Positions 42,406 to 51,328 of a stretch of DNA of 64,000 bases are shown in pieces. How positions within the stretch are numbered: position 1 is the stretch's first letter; each line of letters opens with the position of its first letter. The notes below the pieces were generated by a model. It saw only the letters and a program-made list of their open reading frames with translations, had not been told where the DNA came from and searched no databases. This DNA comes from Piscicoccus intestinalis NBRC 104926 (lineage in GTDB: Bacteria > Actinomycetota > Actinomycetes > Actinomycetales > Dermatophilaceae): contig NZ_BCNQ01000003.1 of the NCBI RefSeq assembly GCF_001515525.1, positions 1 to 64,000 on the forward strand, read 5' to 3'. Position numbers and translations under genes: made by a program.

Positions 42406-43897
42406 TGCCGTCTCCCCGAGCGGCACGCCCACCCGTCCGCCCGTCCGCTGCCGGTCTGTCGGCGGCGTCGTGGCGGCGCGGGGGCGCCGAGGACGACTCG
42501 GCGGTCCCGGCAGGCTCGAGCTGGGGCGCACGTTCGGCACCGGGGCGGGAGTCCTTGGGCCACGGCAGCCACACTTCCACGACGAACCGCGCGCCGCGGG
42601 CAGCGGCGTCGAAACGGCCGCCCGCGAGTTGCACGCGCTCGGCCATCCCGGTCAGGCCGCGACCCCCCGAGGGCAGCGTGTCCTGCTGGGATACCAGGGG
42701 ATTGGTGAGGGTCAGCGTGAGCCCGTGCCCCGGCCCACCGGCGATCGCCACCGTCGCGTCGGCGCCGGGGGCGTGCTTGCGGGCGTTGGTCAGGGCCTCC
42801 TGCACGACCCGGTAGGCGTGCCGTCCGGTGCTCGCCGGCAGGCTCACCGACCGCGCCCACAGCGCCGGGTCGGCCTCCAGCCGCACCGGCTGCCCGCTGC
42901 TGGTCACCTCCGCGACGAGCGAGGGGATCGCCGACAGCCCCGGCTGCGGCGCCTCCACCGGCTGGCTCCCGGAGCCGGTCGCCTCGTCCTCGCGCAGCAC
43001 CCCGAGCACCTCCCGCAGCTCCTCGAGGGCTTGATGCGCGCCCGCTCGCACGATCTCGGCCGCGGCCCGGCGATCGGCCTCCGGCAGGTCGCTGCGGTGC
43101 GCGAGCACCCCGGCGTGCATCGCGACGAGCGAGAGCCGGTGGGCGAGCACGTCGTGCATCTCCCGGGCGATCCGGGCTCGCTCGGCCAGGCGCGCCTGCG
43201 CGACCCGCGCCGCCTGCTCGCTGGTCGCGGTGCGCGCCTGGGTACGCCAGCTGCGGATGAGCTCGCGACGCGACCCGACGTTCCAGCCGAGCAAGATGCA
43301 CACGACGTAGATGAGCACGATGAACCCCAGGCTCAGCGACAGGTCGACGAGCAGACCGGTGCCGGTCGAGGGGTCGCGCATGCCCAGGATCGGGGTCACG
43401 ACGGCCTCGCCGAACAGGTCCACGACGAGCTTGACGCCCGTGACCAGCAGGATCGAGGGCAGATGTCGCCGGGTCGCCAGCGACGTCAACGCCAGCAGCG
43501 AGGCCGGCGAGGACGACATGGACACGACGCACAACACCGCGGTGAACAGCGCGACGGCCAGCGGCCGGCGGCGCCGGAAGGCCACCGCGACGACCGCGAC
43601 CTGCCCCAGCACGAGGTCGACGAACAGCAGCGCCGGCGCCGCCGCATGCGGCTGCGCCTGGTCGGCGCCCCAGAGGCCCGCGACGAACGAGGCCGCGAAA
43701 CTCCACAGCGCCAGGCCGGCGAGCCACACGATCGCCAGCCGCCACGCGTGCCCCCACACGGGCAAGCGGTTCGGGTCGTAGGTGGTGTCGTCGCCGACAG
43801 CGCCGTCACGATCGCGCGGGCCGTCATCCGGCGGGCCGACCCGCCAGGAGCGTTCGAGCCGCGCGCGCAGACCGGCGGGGGTGGAGGCGGGAGCCAT
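42392..43897 (-). CDS. Sensor histidine kinase, HisKA_3 type with multi-helix membrane sensor, 501 aa
   Basis: The N-terminal half has about six membrane helices and little outside the membrane, as in kinases that sense the membrane or work with ABC exporters. The phospho-acceptor His is in AREMHDVLAHRLSLVAMH; the ATPase domain has VVQEALTNARKHAPG and GGRGLTGMAERV. The 55-residue C-terminal tail is disordered. ATG 43897 is chosen because TAGGGT lies 8 bp before it (leaderless); the open frame runs further upstream into the ABC gene. The stop overlaps the regulator start by 14 bp. Confidence 0.88.
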   Translation of the reverse strand: MAPASTPAGLRARLERSWRVGPPDDGPRDRDGAVGDDTTYDPNRLPVWGHAWRLAIVWLAGLALWSFAASFVAGLWGADQAQPHAAAPALLFVDLVLGQVAVVAVAFRRRRPLAVALFTAVLCVVSMSSSPASLLALTSLATRRHLPSILLVTGVKLVVDLFGEAVVTPILGMRDPSTGTGLLVDLSLSLGFIVLIYVVCILLGWNVGSRRELIRSWRTQARTATSEQAARVAQARLAERARIAREMHDVLAHRLSLVAMHAGVLAHRSDLPEADRRAAAEIVRAGAHQALEELREVLGVLREDEATGSGSQPVEAPQPGLSAIPSLVAEVTSSGQPVRLEADPALWARSVSLPASTGRHAYRVVQEALTNARKHAPGADATVAIAGGPGHGLTLTLTNPLVSQQDTLPSGGRGLTGMAERVQLAGGRFDAAARGARFVVEVWLPWPKDSRPGAERAPQLEPAGTAESSSAPPRRHDAADRPAADGRTGGRAARGDGNDDD

Positions 43898-44060
43898 ACC
43901 GATCAACCCTAGGTGCCCTCCGGCCCGGGCCCCACCGACCGTCGGCCGGTCGGCCTCCTCCTTTGGTAGGGGGCCGGCGCGACATGAGCAGACCAAGGTC
44001 ATCCGCAGGTCACCCACCTGGGCGATGTGCCGGCCCGGCCGCCGAGGCGAGGCTGGAGAC

Positions 44061-44975
44061 ATGATCCAGATCGAGCACCTCACCAAGAGCTACGGCACGT
44101 TCACCGCCGTGGACGACATCACGTTCACCGCCCGTCCGGGCCGCGTCACGGGTTTTCTCGGCCCCAACGGCGCCGGCAAATCGACGGCGATGCGGATGAT
44201 GGTCGGCCTGACCGCGCCGACGTCGGGTCGGGCGCTGCTGCTCGGCCGCCCGTACCGCGACCTGCCCACCCCCTCCCGGCACGTCGGCGTCATGCTCGAC
44301 GCCACCGCGCAGCACCCGGGGCGCACCGGCCGCGAGGTGCTCACCCTCGCCGCGATGATGGCCGGCCGCGGCCGCGCCGACATCGACGTCGCACTCCAAC
44401 GAGTCGGCCTGACCAACACGGAGGCGGGCCGCCGCGTCGGCAACTACTCCCTCGGCATGCGTCAGCGCCTCGGGCTGGCCGGCGCGCTCATCGGTGACCC
44501 GCAGGTGCTCATCCTCGACGAGCCCGCCAACGGCCTCGACCCCGCCGGGATCCGGTGGATGCGCGGCCTGCTGCGCGAGTACGCGGCCGCGGGCGGCACC
44601 GTGCTGCTCAGCTCGCACCTGCTGCACGAGGTCGAGCAGATCGCGCAGGACCTCGTGATGATCGGGCGCGGCCGCATCGTCGCGCAGGGCACCAAGGAGG
44701 AGCTGCTCGCCGTCGGCGGCACGATCGTCGACTCCCCGGACCGCGACCGACTTGCCGCCGCGCTCGAGGCCGCCGGCTGGGCCCCCACCCCGCGCGCCGA
44801 CGGCGGCTTCGTCGTCGCGGCCACCGCGGGGCAGGTGGCGCAGCTCGCCGCCGGGGCCCAGCTGCTGCTCACGGAGGTCCGCGCCGCCGGCTCCGGCGGC
44901 CTGGAGGAGATGTTCCTGCAGCTCACCGCCGACGACGCCCGCGACGGCTGTCACTCCGAGCGGGGCGCGGCATGA
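44061..44975 (+). CDS. ABC-2 exporter ATP-binding protein, 304 aa
   Basis: Walker A GPNGAGKSTAM, the signature NYSLGMRQRLGLAGAL and Walker B VLILDEPANGLDP are intact, with the H-loop in LLSSHLLHEVEQIA. The C-terminal domain (about 220-304) is the regulatory extension of drug and peptide exporters of the BcrA/CcmA type. ATG 44061 has GGAGAC upstream. The stop overlaps the permease ATG (ATGA). It is divergent from a two-component system, the usual layout of antimicrobial-peptide sensing and export modules. Confidence 0.93.
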   Translation: MIQIEHLTKSYGTFTAVDDITFTARPGRVTGFLGPNGAGKSTAMRMMVGLTAPTSGRALLLGRPYRDLPTPSRHVGVMLDATAQHPGRTGREVLTLAAMMAGRGRADIDVALQRVGLTNTEAGRRVGNYSLGMRQRLGLAGALIGDPQVLILDEPANGLDPAGIRWMRGLLREYAAAGGTVLLSSHLLHEVEQIAQDLVMIGRGRIVAQGTKEELLAVGGTIVDSPDRDRLAAALEAAGWAPTPRADGGFVVAATAGQVAQLAAGAQLLLTEVRAAGSGGLEEMFLQLTADDARDGCHSERGAA

Positions 44976-45856
44976 GCACCGCCCTCACCGAACAGAGCCT
45001 CCAGACCCACCACGGCATCCAGGGGAACACCATGACCACGACCACCCAGTCCACCGACGTGACACCGGGCGCCGGCCCGACCGACATCGACTTCCACCCA
45101 GAGCTGGCGCAGGTCCGCGCGGTGCCCCTGTCCCGGCTCCTGCGGGTCGAGCTGCGCAAGCTCGTCGACACCCGCGGCGGGTGCGGCGTGCTCATCGCGA
45201 TCGTGCTGTTCACCGCGGTCGCCATGGGCGCGACGATGTGGGTCACCCGCGAGACCGGCGCCGGCCTCATGCCGTTGCTCATGGCGGCGAGCACCCCGCA
45301 GGCCATCCTGTTGCCGGTGCTCGGCATCATGACCGCCGCCAACGAGTGGAGCCAGCGCACCGCGCTCATCACGTTCAGCCAGGAGCCGCGCCGCCTGAGG
45401 GTCATGGCGGCCAAGGCCGCCGCCGCGGTGCTGCTGGGCCTGGCGGTGCTCGCCGTGACGATCCTGCTCGCAGTGCTCGGGCACGTGCTCTCGATGAGCC
45501 TGGCCGGCGGCAGCATCGAGATCGGCATCACCGCGGCGCTGCTGATGAACCTGGCGTTGCTGCAGACCCAGAGCGTGCTCATGGGCGTCGCCTTCGGCGC
45601 CGTGCTGCTCAACGTGCCGAGCGCCATCGTGGCCTTCTTCGTCGCGCCCGTCGTCGTCAACCTTCTTCTTCTGGCCAACTCCTGGCTCGCCGAGCACGCC
45701 GCCTGGATCGACACGGGCACGTCCGGTACGGCGCTGCTGACCAACGAGTGGATCAGCGGCGAGCAGTGGGCGCAGTTCGGCTCGGCGACCGCGCTGTGGG
45801 TGCTGCTGCCGCTGGCCATCGGCTGCTGGCGGGTGGCCCGCAAGGAAGTCAAGTAG
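44972..45856 (+). CDS. ABC-2 exporter permease, about 294 aa
   Basis: Six hydrophobic helices typical of ABC-2 permeases, with RLLRVELRKLVDTRGG before helix 1 as the coupling segment. ATG 44972 overlaps the ATPase stop; a second ATG at 45032 has a better ribosome site (AGGGG), giving 274 aa. One or both may be used. Substrate unknown. A strong terminator follows. Confidence 0.87.
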   Translation: MSTALTEQSLQTHHGIQGNTMTTTTQSTDVTPGAGPTDIDFHPELAQVRAVPLSRLLRVELRKLVDTRGGCGVLIAIVLFTAVAMGATMWVTRETGAGLMPLLMAASTPQAILLPVLGIMTAANEWSQRTALITFSQEPRRLRVMAAKAAAAVLLGLAVLAVTILLAVLGHVLSMSLAGGSIEIGITAALLMNLALLQTQSVLMGVAFGAVLLNVPSAIVAFFVAPVVVNLLLLANSWLAEHAAWIDTGTSGTALLTNEWISGEQWAQFGSATALWVLLPLAIGCWRVARKEVK

Positions 45857-45887
45857 CCCGTTCATCAGGCCGGCGCGCCCGAAGACC

Positions 45888-45924
45888 GCGGCGGCCCGAC
45901 TCACAGGGGGAGTCGGGCCGCCGC
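45888..45924 (+). terminator. Hairpin terminator after the ABC exporter
   Basis: GCGGCGGCCCGACTC (45888-45902) pairs perfectly with GAGTCGGGCCGCCGC (45910-45924), a 15-bp stem with a 7-nt loop, 31 bp after the permease stop. Confidence 0.87.
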
Positions 45925-45972
45925 CTTATCGTGTGAGGCGTCCAGCCAGTCCACGCGAAAGGATGCTCGGCC

Positions 45973-46335
45973 ATGGCCGTTCGTCGCCGCATCGAGGTCG
46001 CCGCCGGGGCCGCCGCCGTGCGCGCCTGGGAGGCCGATCCGCAGGTCCCGCGGGCGACGCTGGCGACCGCGGTGCGCTACACGCTCGAGGAGCTGGCGAC
46101 CCGCGCGCCCGGCCGCAGCGTCGAAGTGCGGGTGCCGCCGCTGGGGGCCGTGCAGTGCGTCGCCGGCCCGCGGCACACCCGCGGCACCCCGCCCAACGTC
46201 GTGGAGACCGACGCGGCGACGTGGCTGGCGCTGGCCGTCGGCGCCCTGACCTGGGAGCGCGCGACCGCCGACGGAGCGGTGCGCGCCAGCGGCGAGCGCG
46301 CCGACCTGCGCGCCCTGTTGCCGCTGTTCGGGTGA
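45973..46335 (+). CDS. Sterol carrier family protein, 120 aa
   Basis: A small cytoplasmic protein of the actinobacterial SCP2-like family: [41 protein letters not shown] (read in order) is the conserved core, with a hydrophobic cleft expected for lipids. It lies just before purF as in many actinobacteria. ATG 45973 has GAAAGGA upstream. Actual ligand unknown. Confidence 0.83.
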   Translation: MAVRRRIEVAAGAAAVRAWEADPQVPRATLATAVRYTLEELATRAPGRSVEVRVPPLGAVQCVAGPRHTRGTPPNVVETDAATWLALAVGALTWERATADGAVRASGERADLRALLPLFG

Positions 46336-46361
46336 GCCGGGCGACGTCCTACAGTGAGTGG

Positions 46362-46670
46362 GTGAGCACTCCCGCCGACGAGGCCGACCAGCCCGAGCCG
46401 ACCGGTGAGAGCCCGACGCCGCGCCCGCACGTGCAGCGACTGCGGGTGCGTCGCTCGGTGAACTTTCCCGCGTTCCTGCTGGCCGGCGCGTTCGTCGGCT
46501 TCGTCATCGGCGGGCTGCTCGAGCTGCTGGGCCCGGACCCGCAGCCCCAGGCCGGCGGCGGCGTCGTGTACACCGCCGTGTCGTCGTTCTCCTACCTGGC
46601 GATGTTCTTCGCGCTGCTCGGGGCGCTCGTCGGCGCGATCGTCGGTCTCGTGCTCGACCGCCGCGGCTGA
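46362..46670 (+). CDS. Two-helix membrane protein, 102 aa
   Basis: A charged N-terminal tail of about 35 residues precedes two membrane helices (FPAFLLAGAFVGFVIGGLLELL and YLAMFFALLGALVGAIVGLVL, read in order). TACAGT at 46350-46355 lies 6 bp before GTG 46362, a leaderless start. It occurs between a sterol-carrier gene and purF; similar small proteins are common here in actinobacteria. Function unknown. Confidence 0.65.
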   Translation: MSTPADEADQPEPTGESPTPRPHVQRLRVRRSVNFPAFLLAGAFVGFVIGGLLELLGPDPQPQAGGGVVYTAVSSFSYLAMFFALLGALVGAIVGLVLDRRG

Positions 46671-46735
46671 GGAGCCCTCTCGCGGCCCGTGGTCGCACGG
46701 GCGGCCCCTGCTCGGGCGTGTGCGAGACTGGGCGG

Positions 46736-48220
46736 GTGGTTCGCGGTGATGGACGGCTCAATCACGATCTGCTCCCGGGGGAGAAGGGCCCACAGGACGC
46801 CTGCGGCGTCTTCGGTGTGTACGCCCCCGGCGAAGAGGTCGCCAAGCTCACGTATTACGGCCTGTACGCGTTGCAGCACCGCGGTCAGGAGTCGGCCGGC
46901 ATCGCCGCCTCCGACGGTGAACGACTGCTCGTGTACAAGGATATGGGCCTGGTCAGCCAGGTCTTCGACGAGACCAGCCTCGGCATGCTGCGCGGCCACC
47001 TCGCGATCGGGCACTGCCGGTACTCCACGACCGGCGGCAGCACGTGGGAGAACGCCCAGCCGACGCTGGGCAGCGCCGCCGACTCCACGATCGCGCTCGT
47101 GCACAACGGCAACCTCATCAACTCCTCGCAGCTGCGCGACCGCATCGTCGCCAGCGACGGCGGCATCAAGGCCCACCCCGAGCTGCGCCGCGGCAACACG
47201 ACCGACACCGCCCTGGTGACCGCGCTGTTCGGGGAGGGCACCGGCTCCCTGGAGGACCGGGCGCTCCAGGTGCTGCCGCAGGTCAAGGGCGCGTTCACGT
47301 TCGTCTTCATGGACGAGCACACGCTGTACGCCGCGCGCGACCCGCAGGGCATCCGCCCGCTGGTGCTGGGCCGGCTCGAACGCGGCTGGGTCATCGCCAG
47401 CGAGACCGCGGCGCTCGACATCGTCGGCGCGAGCTTCGTGCGCGAGATCCAGCCGGGCGAGCTCATCGCCATCGACACCAACGGCCTGCGCTCCAAGCGG
47501 TTCGCCCGGCCCGACCGCAAGGGTTGCGTGTTCGAGTACGTCTACCTCGCCCGTCCCGACACGACGATCGCGGGCCGCGGCGTCTACGAGTCCCGGGTCG
47601 ACATGGGCCGGGCCCTGGCCCGCGAGCACCCCGTCGAGGCCGACATGGTCATGCCCACCCCGGAGTCGGGCACGCCCTCGGCCATCGGTTACGCCGCGGA
47701 GTCGGGCATCCCGTACGGCTCGGGCCTGGTGAAGAACGCCTACGTCGGGCGCACGTTCATCTCCCCGAGCCAGACGATCCGCCAGCTCGGCATCCGGCTC
47801 AAGCTCAACCCGCTGCGCGACGTCATCAACGGCAAGCGCCTCGTCGTCGTCGACGACTCGATCGTGCGCGGCAACACCCAGCGCGCGCTCGTGCGGATGC
47901 TGCGCGAGGCGGGCGCCGTCGAGGTGCACGTGCGGATCTCCTCGCCGCCGGTGCGCTGGCCCTGCTTCTACGGCATCGACTTCGCCACCCGCGCCGAACT
48001 CATCGCCACCGGCCTCGGCGTCGAGGAGGTGTGCCGCTCGATCGGCGCCGACAGCCTCGGCTACATCAGCGAGGAGGGCATGGTCGCCGCCACCCGGCAG
48101 CAGGTCGACGAGCTGTGCACCGCGTGCTTCACCGGCCGGTACCCCATCGAGCTGCCCGACCCCGAGCACCTCGGCAAGGGCGTGCTCGAGGCCTCCGACA
48201 GCGCGGTCCCGCAGGCCTGA
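46736..48220 (+). CDS. purF: Amidophosphoribosyltransferase
   Basis: The first committed step of purine synthesis, making phosphoribosylamine from PRPP and glutamine. The glutaminase part begins at Cys23 (ACGVFGVYAPGEEV) after a short propeptide that must be removed. GHCRYSTTGGS, LVHNGNLINS and the PRPP loop LVVVDDSIVRGNT are intact. The Fe-S cysteines expected for this type are present (CVFEYVY, WPCFYGID, DELCTACF). GTG 46736 lies 6 bp after GAGACT, consistent with a leaderless start; GTG 46718 is a longer option. Confidence 0.95.
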   Translation: MVRGDGRLNHDLLPGEKGPQDACGVFGVYAPGEEVAKLTYYGLYALQHRGQESAGIAASDGERLLVYKDMGLVSQVFDETSLGMLRGHLAIGHCRYSTTGGSTWENAQPTLGSAADSTIALVHNGNLINSSQLRDRIVASDGGIKAHPELRRGNTTDTALVTALFGEGTGSLEDRALQVLPQVKGAFTFVFMDEHTLYAARDPQGIRPLVLGRLERGWVIASETAALDIVGASFVREIQPGELIAIDTNGLRSKRFARPDRKGCVFEYVYLARPDTTIAGRGVYESRVDMGRALAREHPVEADMVMPTPESGTPSAIGYAAESGIPYGSGLVKNAYVGRTFISPSQTIRQLGIRLKLNPLRDVINGKRLVVVDDSIVRGNTQRALVRMLREAGAVEVHVRISSPPVRWPCFYGIDFATRAELIATGLGVEEVCRSIGADSLGYISEEGMVAATRQQVDELCTACFTGRYPIELPDPEHLGKGVLEASDSAVPQA

Positions 48221-48326
48221 GCCGCCCGGCGACCCGTCTCCGCCTGGGCTTGCCGGCTCCCCCCGGGCGACCCCGCCCGATCGTCCCGGCGCCGCGCGCC
48301 GCCCCTCGACCCGAAGGACCACCGCG

Positions 48327-49532
48327 ATGAGCGCGACCCCGCCCCGCCAACCGATCACCTACGCCTCCGCCGGCGTCGACGTCGAGGCCGGCGACAAGGC
48401 CGTCGAGTTCATGAAGGAGTCGGTGCGCCGCGCCACCCGCCCGGAGGTGCTCGGCGGCCTCGGTGGCTTCGCGGGCATGTTCGACGCCAGCGCGCTGCAG
48501 GGGATGATGCGACCCGTGCTCGCGACGAGCACGGACGGTGTCGGCACGAAGGTCGCGATCGCGCAGGCCCTCGACAAGCACGACACGATCGGCTTCGACC
48601 TCGTCGGCATGGTCGTCGACGACATCGTCGTGTGCGGCGCCGAGCCGCTGTTCATGACCGACTACATCGCGTGCGGCAAGGTCGTGCCCGAACGCATCGC
48701 GGCCATCGTCTCCGGCATCGCGGCGGCGTGTGAACAGGCCGGGGTGGCCCTCGTCGGCGGGGAGACTGCCGAGCACCCGGGGCTGCTCGACCCGACCGAG
48801 TACGACGTGGCCGGCGCCGCGACCGGCGTCGTCGAACACGACGCGGTGCTCGGTGCACACCGGGTGCGCCCGGGTGACGCGCTCGTGGCGCTGGCCTCGT
48901 CGGGGCTGCACTCCAACGGCTACTCGCTGGTGCGCGCGGTGGTCGCGGCCGCCGGCTGGGGCCTGGACCGGCACGTCGACGAGTTCGGCCGCACGCTGGG
49001 GGAGGAGCTGCTCGAACCGACCCGCGTGTACAGCGCCGACCTCCTCACGCTGCTGCGCGACCCGGGCCTCGACGTGCACGCGCTCACCCACGTCACCGGA
49101 GGCGGTCTGGCCGCCAACCTCGCCCGGGTGCTGCCCGCCGGGGTGCTGGCCACCGTCGACCGCGCGACGTGGACCCCGCCCGCCGTGTTCTCCGTCGTCG
49201 CCGACCTCGGCGCGGTGCCGGTGGCCGACCTGGAGCGCACCCTCAACATGGGCATCGGTTTCGTGGCCGTGCTCCCGGCCGAGCAGGCCGACGCCGCCGT
49301 GGCTGCAGCCGCCGCCCTCGGCGTGCCCGCCTGGGTCCTCGGCGACGTCGTCGCCGAGCCCGACGGCCCCGGCGCCCCGGTCGGGGGTGCTGGCGATTCG
49401 GGCGAGGGTGCCGGCGACTCGGGTGAGCGTCCCGGCGCGGGCGACGGCCCCGGAGGCGCGGGCGACGAGGTGGTCCGCGGCACCAAGGGCGTCGACGGCG
49501 GCGCCGTCCGCGTCGTCGGCCGCCACCCCTGA
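48327..49532 (+). CDS. purM: Phosphoribosylformylglycinamidine cyclo-ligase (AIR synthetase)
   Basis: Closes the imidazole ring of AIR with ATP. ITYASAGVDVEAGDKAVEFMK, ATSTDGVGTKV, GFDLVGMVVDDIVVCGAEPLFMTDYIA (read in order) and LVGGETAEHPG are all canonical, as is GGGLAANLARVLP. At residues about 347-381 it carries an acidic Gly/Asp/Ser-rich insert (GGAGDSGEGAGDSGERPGAG...) between the core and the final strand (VVRGTKGVDGGAVRVVGRH), from short tandem repeats. GAAGGA precedes ATG 48327. It follows purF by 106 bp, and family A copy 3 follows its stop by 14 bp. Confidence 0.95.
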   Translation: MSATPPRQPITYASAGVDVEAGDKAVEFMKESVRRATRPEVLGGLGGFAGMFDASALQGMMRPVLATSTDGVGTKVAIAQALDKHDTIGFDLVGMVVDDIVVCGAEPLFMTDYIACGKVVPERIAAIVSGIAAACEQAGVALVGGETAEHPGLLDPTEYDVAGAATGVVEHDAVLGAHRVRPGDALVALASSGLHSNGYSLVRAVVAAAGWGLDRHVDEFGRTLGEELLEPTRVYSADLLTLLRDPGLDVHALTHVTGGGLAANLARVLPAGVLATVDRATWTPPAVFSVVADLGAVPVADLERTLNMGIGFVAVLPAEQADAAVAAAAALGVPAWVLGDVVAEPDGPGAPVGGAGDSGEGAGDSGERPGAGDGPGGAGDEVVRGTKGVDGGAVRVVGRHP

Positions 49533-49546
49533 CCCCGCCCCAATTC

Positions 49547-49620
49547 GGCCGAAGGCTGCCCTTTCGGTCGAGGGCTAGATCTGTAGCAGGAGCCCTCGAC
49601 CGAAAGGGCAGCCTTCGGCC
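49547..49620. repeat. Dispersed 30-bp-arm palindrome, family A, copy 3
   Basis: Arms 49547-49576 and 49591-49620 are perfect complements around a 14-nt loop (49577-49590), the best-preserved copy. Its loop shares TGTAGC with copy 1. It begins 14 bp after the purM stop, opposite the convergent DUF3073 gene. Confidence 0.9.
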
Positions 49621-49714
49621 GAGTGGGGGTGCCCTTCGGCCAAGTTGGTGAGGCCTTCGGCGAGTGGGGGAGGCCTTTCGGGCCGAGTGGGTGGCGGGTG
49701 CTGGAGGCACACGA

Positions 49715-49754
49715 ATGCCGATGAGCGGCCGGTTGCCCGGCTTCTCATCGGCAT
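49715..49754. terminator. Hairpin between purM and DUF3073 genes
   Basis: ATGCCGATGAG (49715-49725) pairs perfectly with CTCATCGGCAT (49744-49754). It may end transcripts from the DUF3073 side, 170 bp past that stop. Confidence 0.5.
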
Positions 49755-49922
49755 CGGTGCGTCGTCACGAACCCCGAGCACCCTTGAACGCACCCTGGAA
49801 CGGGGACGGGCGGCGCACGGCCGCGACGTCACAGACCGCAGGCGACACTCACGACAGGCGGTGAGGTCGTCGATCGGTCAGCCCGGGAGGGGGTGCAGGG
49901 GGCTGCCACCGGATGGCGACCG

Positions 49923-50120
49923 TTATCGGCCTCCGGCGGCCCACCGGTCGTAGTCGTCGTACTCGTCGTACTCGTCGCTGTCGTGTTCGACGTCCTTGGG
50001 AGCGTTGTCCCTGGATCCGTGTAGCTCACGCTCAAGCGCGCGCAAGTCGGTGTCCGGGCTGAAATACTTCAACTCCCGGGCCACCTTGGTCTGCTTGGCC
50101 TTTGCTCGGCCGCGCCCCAT
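49923..50120 (-). CDS. DUF3073 family protein, 65 aa
   Basis: A small protein found across actinobacteria next to purM and bldC, as here. The conserved N-terminus MGRGRAKAKQTKVARELKY fixes ATG 50120. It is basic at the start and strongly acidic at the end (EHDSDEYDEYDDYDRW). No known function. A -10-like TACCGT on this strand at 50234-50239 may belong to its promoter. Confidence 0.9.
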   Translation of the reverse strand: MGRGRAKAKQTKVARELKYFSPDTDLRALERELHGSRDNAPKDVEHDSDEYDEYDDYDRWAAGGR

Positions 50121-50554
50121 GGCGTCGACCCCCTCACGCATCTGCCGGGCGGCATCATCACAGGCCCGACGACCACGCGGTTCGTCCAGCCCAGACGGAG
50201 CAGCTCCGGGAATTTCGTATGTTCGTGGGGACTACGGTACAGGAGTCTGCCGAATACCCGGAAGCGGCACCGATGCGCGCCGGGTCGTGGCGCGCTCGGC
50301 CCGAGCGCGGCCCCGAGCGCCGCCCGCGCCGGCCTCGTGGACGGCCCGTGGCGGCCGACTTGACCGGCCGCCGTCGAGGGTGGAAGATGCGCGGATCGCG
50401 GTAACTCGTCGGTTGTGCCCGATTCCTGAGGAGACGCGAAGAGAGGGTGACGGAACGGTGACGTTCCCGGAGTACTCTTTGGGTGTTCGTTTCCGCGGCC
50501 TTGCGGGTCGAACTTCCAGCCAACGCTGAAACACATGCGTGAGAGGCCCGCTGT
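50121..50554. other. Divergent region between DUF3073 and bldC genes
   Basis: 434 bp, non-coding. Near bldC, TGACGG (50448-50453) and TACTCT (50473-50478) make a possible promoter with a 19-bp spacer. On the minus strand TACCGT (50234-50239) is a -10 candidate. No inverted repeats stand out. Confidence 0.4.
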
Positions 50555-50815
50555 ATGTATCGTGAGACCACGAACCCCTCGTCGGAGAACGGTCACCCCG
50601 GGGACGCCCTGTTGACGCCCGCCGAGGTCGCCGCCCTCTTTCGAGTCGATCCCAAGACTGTGACGCGGTGGGCGGTGGCGGGCAAACTGACCTCGCTACG
50701 CACCCTCGGCGGTCACCGCCGCTACCGTTCGGCCGAGGTGCACGCGCTGCTGGCCGACGCCCAGGGCGAGGCGGTCGCGACCGAGCCCGTCGGCCGGCGA
50801 GACGCCACCACCTGA
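50555..50815 (+). CDS. bldC: BldC-type MerR-like developmental regulator, 86 aa
   Basis: A single winged-helix domain: LLTPAEVAALFRVDPKTVTRW is followed by AGKLTSLRTLGGHRRYRSAEV, nearly the Streptomyces BldC core. BldC binds direct repeats cooperatively to delay development; in non-sporulating relatives its role is unclear. Residues 1-18 and the last 20 are variable. ATG 50555 has GAGAGG upstream. The order purF, purM, DUF3073, bldC is conserved in actinobacteria. Confidence 0.93.
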   Translation: MYRETTNPSSENGHPGDALLTPAEVAALFRVDPKTVTRWAVAGKLTSLRTLGGHRRYRSAEVHALLADAQGEAVATEPVGRRDATT

Positions 50816-50954
50816 TCGGTGCGAGGCGGTTCGGTCACTCGGGCCGCCTGCCACCCTCGTCCGCCTCGTCCGCGCACGGTCGCCCGTGCGCTGCCTCCTG
50901 GGCGTGGCCGGTCGCACCTCGGTGCGTGAACGCGCCCGCCGACGAGGGCGCGAC

Positions 50955-51218
50955 CTACTGCGCTCCGGACGACGGTTCCTGACCGTTCTGGGCGGCGGCG
51001 TGGATGCGCCGCGCGAGTTCCGCGGCAGAGCCCGGTGTCGTCGACGACTCCCGGTTGGTCCGCTGCAGCTCGCGGTAGATCTCCTCGCGGTGGATGTCGA
51101 CGTCGCTCGGTGCCGTGATGCCGAGCCGGACCGTATCGCCGTTGACCTCGAGCACCGTGACGACCACGTCGTGGCCGATGAGCAGGCTCTGCTGGGGGCG
51201 ACGGCTGAGAACGAGCAC
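50955..51218 (-). CDS. csrA: Carbon storage regulator CsrA, 87 aa
   Basis: An RNA-binding repressor of translation. It opens with the strand VLSRRPQQSLLIG, then VTVLEVNGDTVRLGITAP and VDIHREEIYREL with the conserved Arg near residue 44 that contacts RNA. In flagellate Gram-positives it blocks flagellin translation. A 35-residue Ala/Gln/Ser-rich tail is longer than usual. GTG 51218 has AAAGGA at the right spacing. It follows fliW by 110 bp on the same strand. Confidence 0.93.
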   Translation of the reverse strand: MLVLSRRPQQSLLIGHDVVVTVLEVNGDTVRLGITAPSDVDIHREEIYRELQRTNRESSTTPGSAAELARRIHAAAQNGQEPSSGAQ

Positions 51219-51328
51219 GATCGGTCCTTTCGGGGCGCGGGAGTCGCACCTCTGCGTTGCTCGACAGGTTAGCGCGACAACGGCTTTCGGTCTCCCACGG
51301 CGTCGGTGGGCCGCGCCCCGCCGCCCGG

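Larger units (their letters stand above)
49533..49922. other. Convergent region after purM with repeats
   Basis: 390 bp with no gene. It holds palindrome family A copy 3 (49547-49620), several broken echoes of its arms (GCCCTTCGGCC, GGCCTTCGGC and GGCCTTTCGGGCC between 49630 and 49690) and a separate hairpin (49715-49754). The echoes look like decayed copies. Confidence 0.6.

Noticed and set aside
43898-44086. Longer start for the second histidine kinase inside the ABC gene
   Set aside because: The extra residues have no homology and would overlap the divergent gene. A -10 box lies just before ATG 43897.
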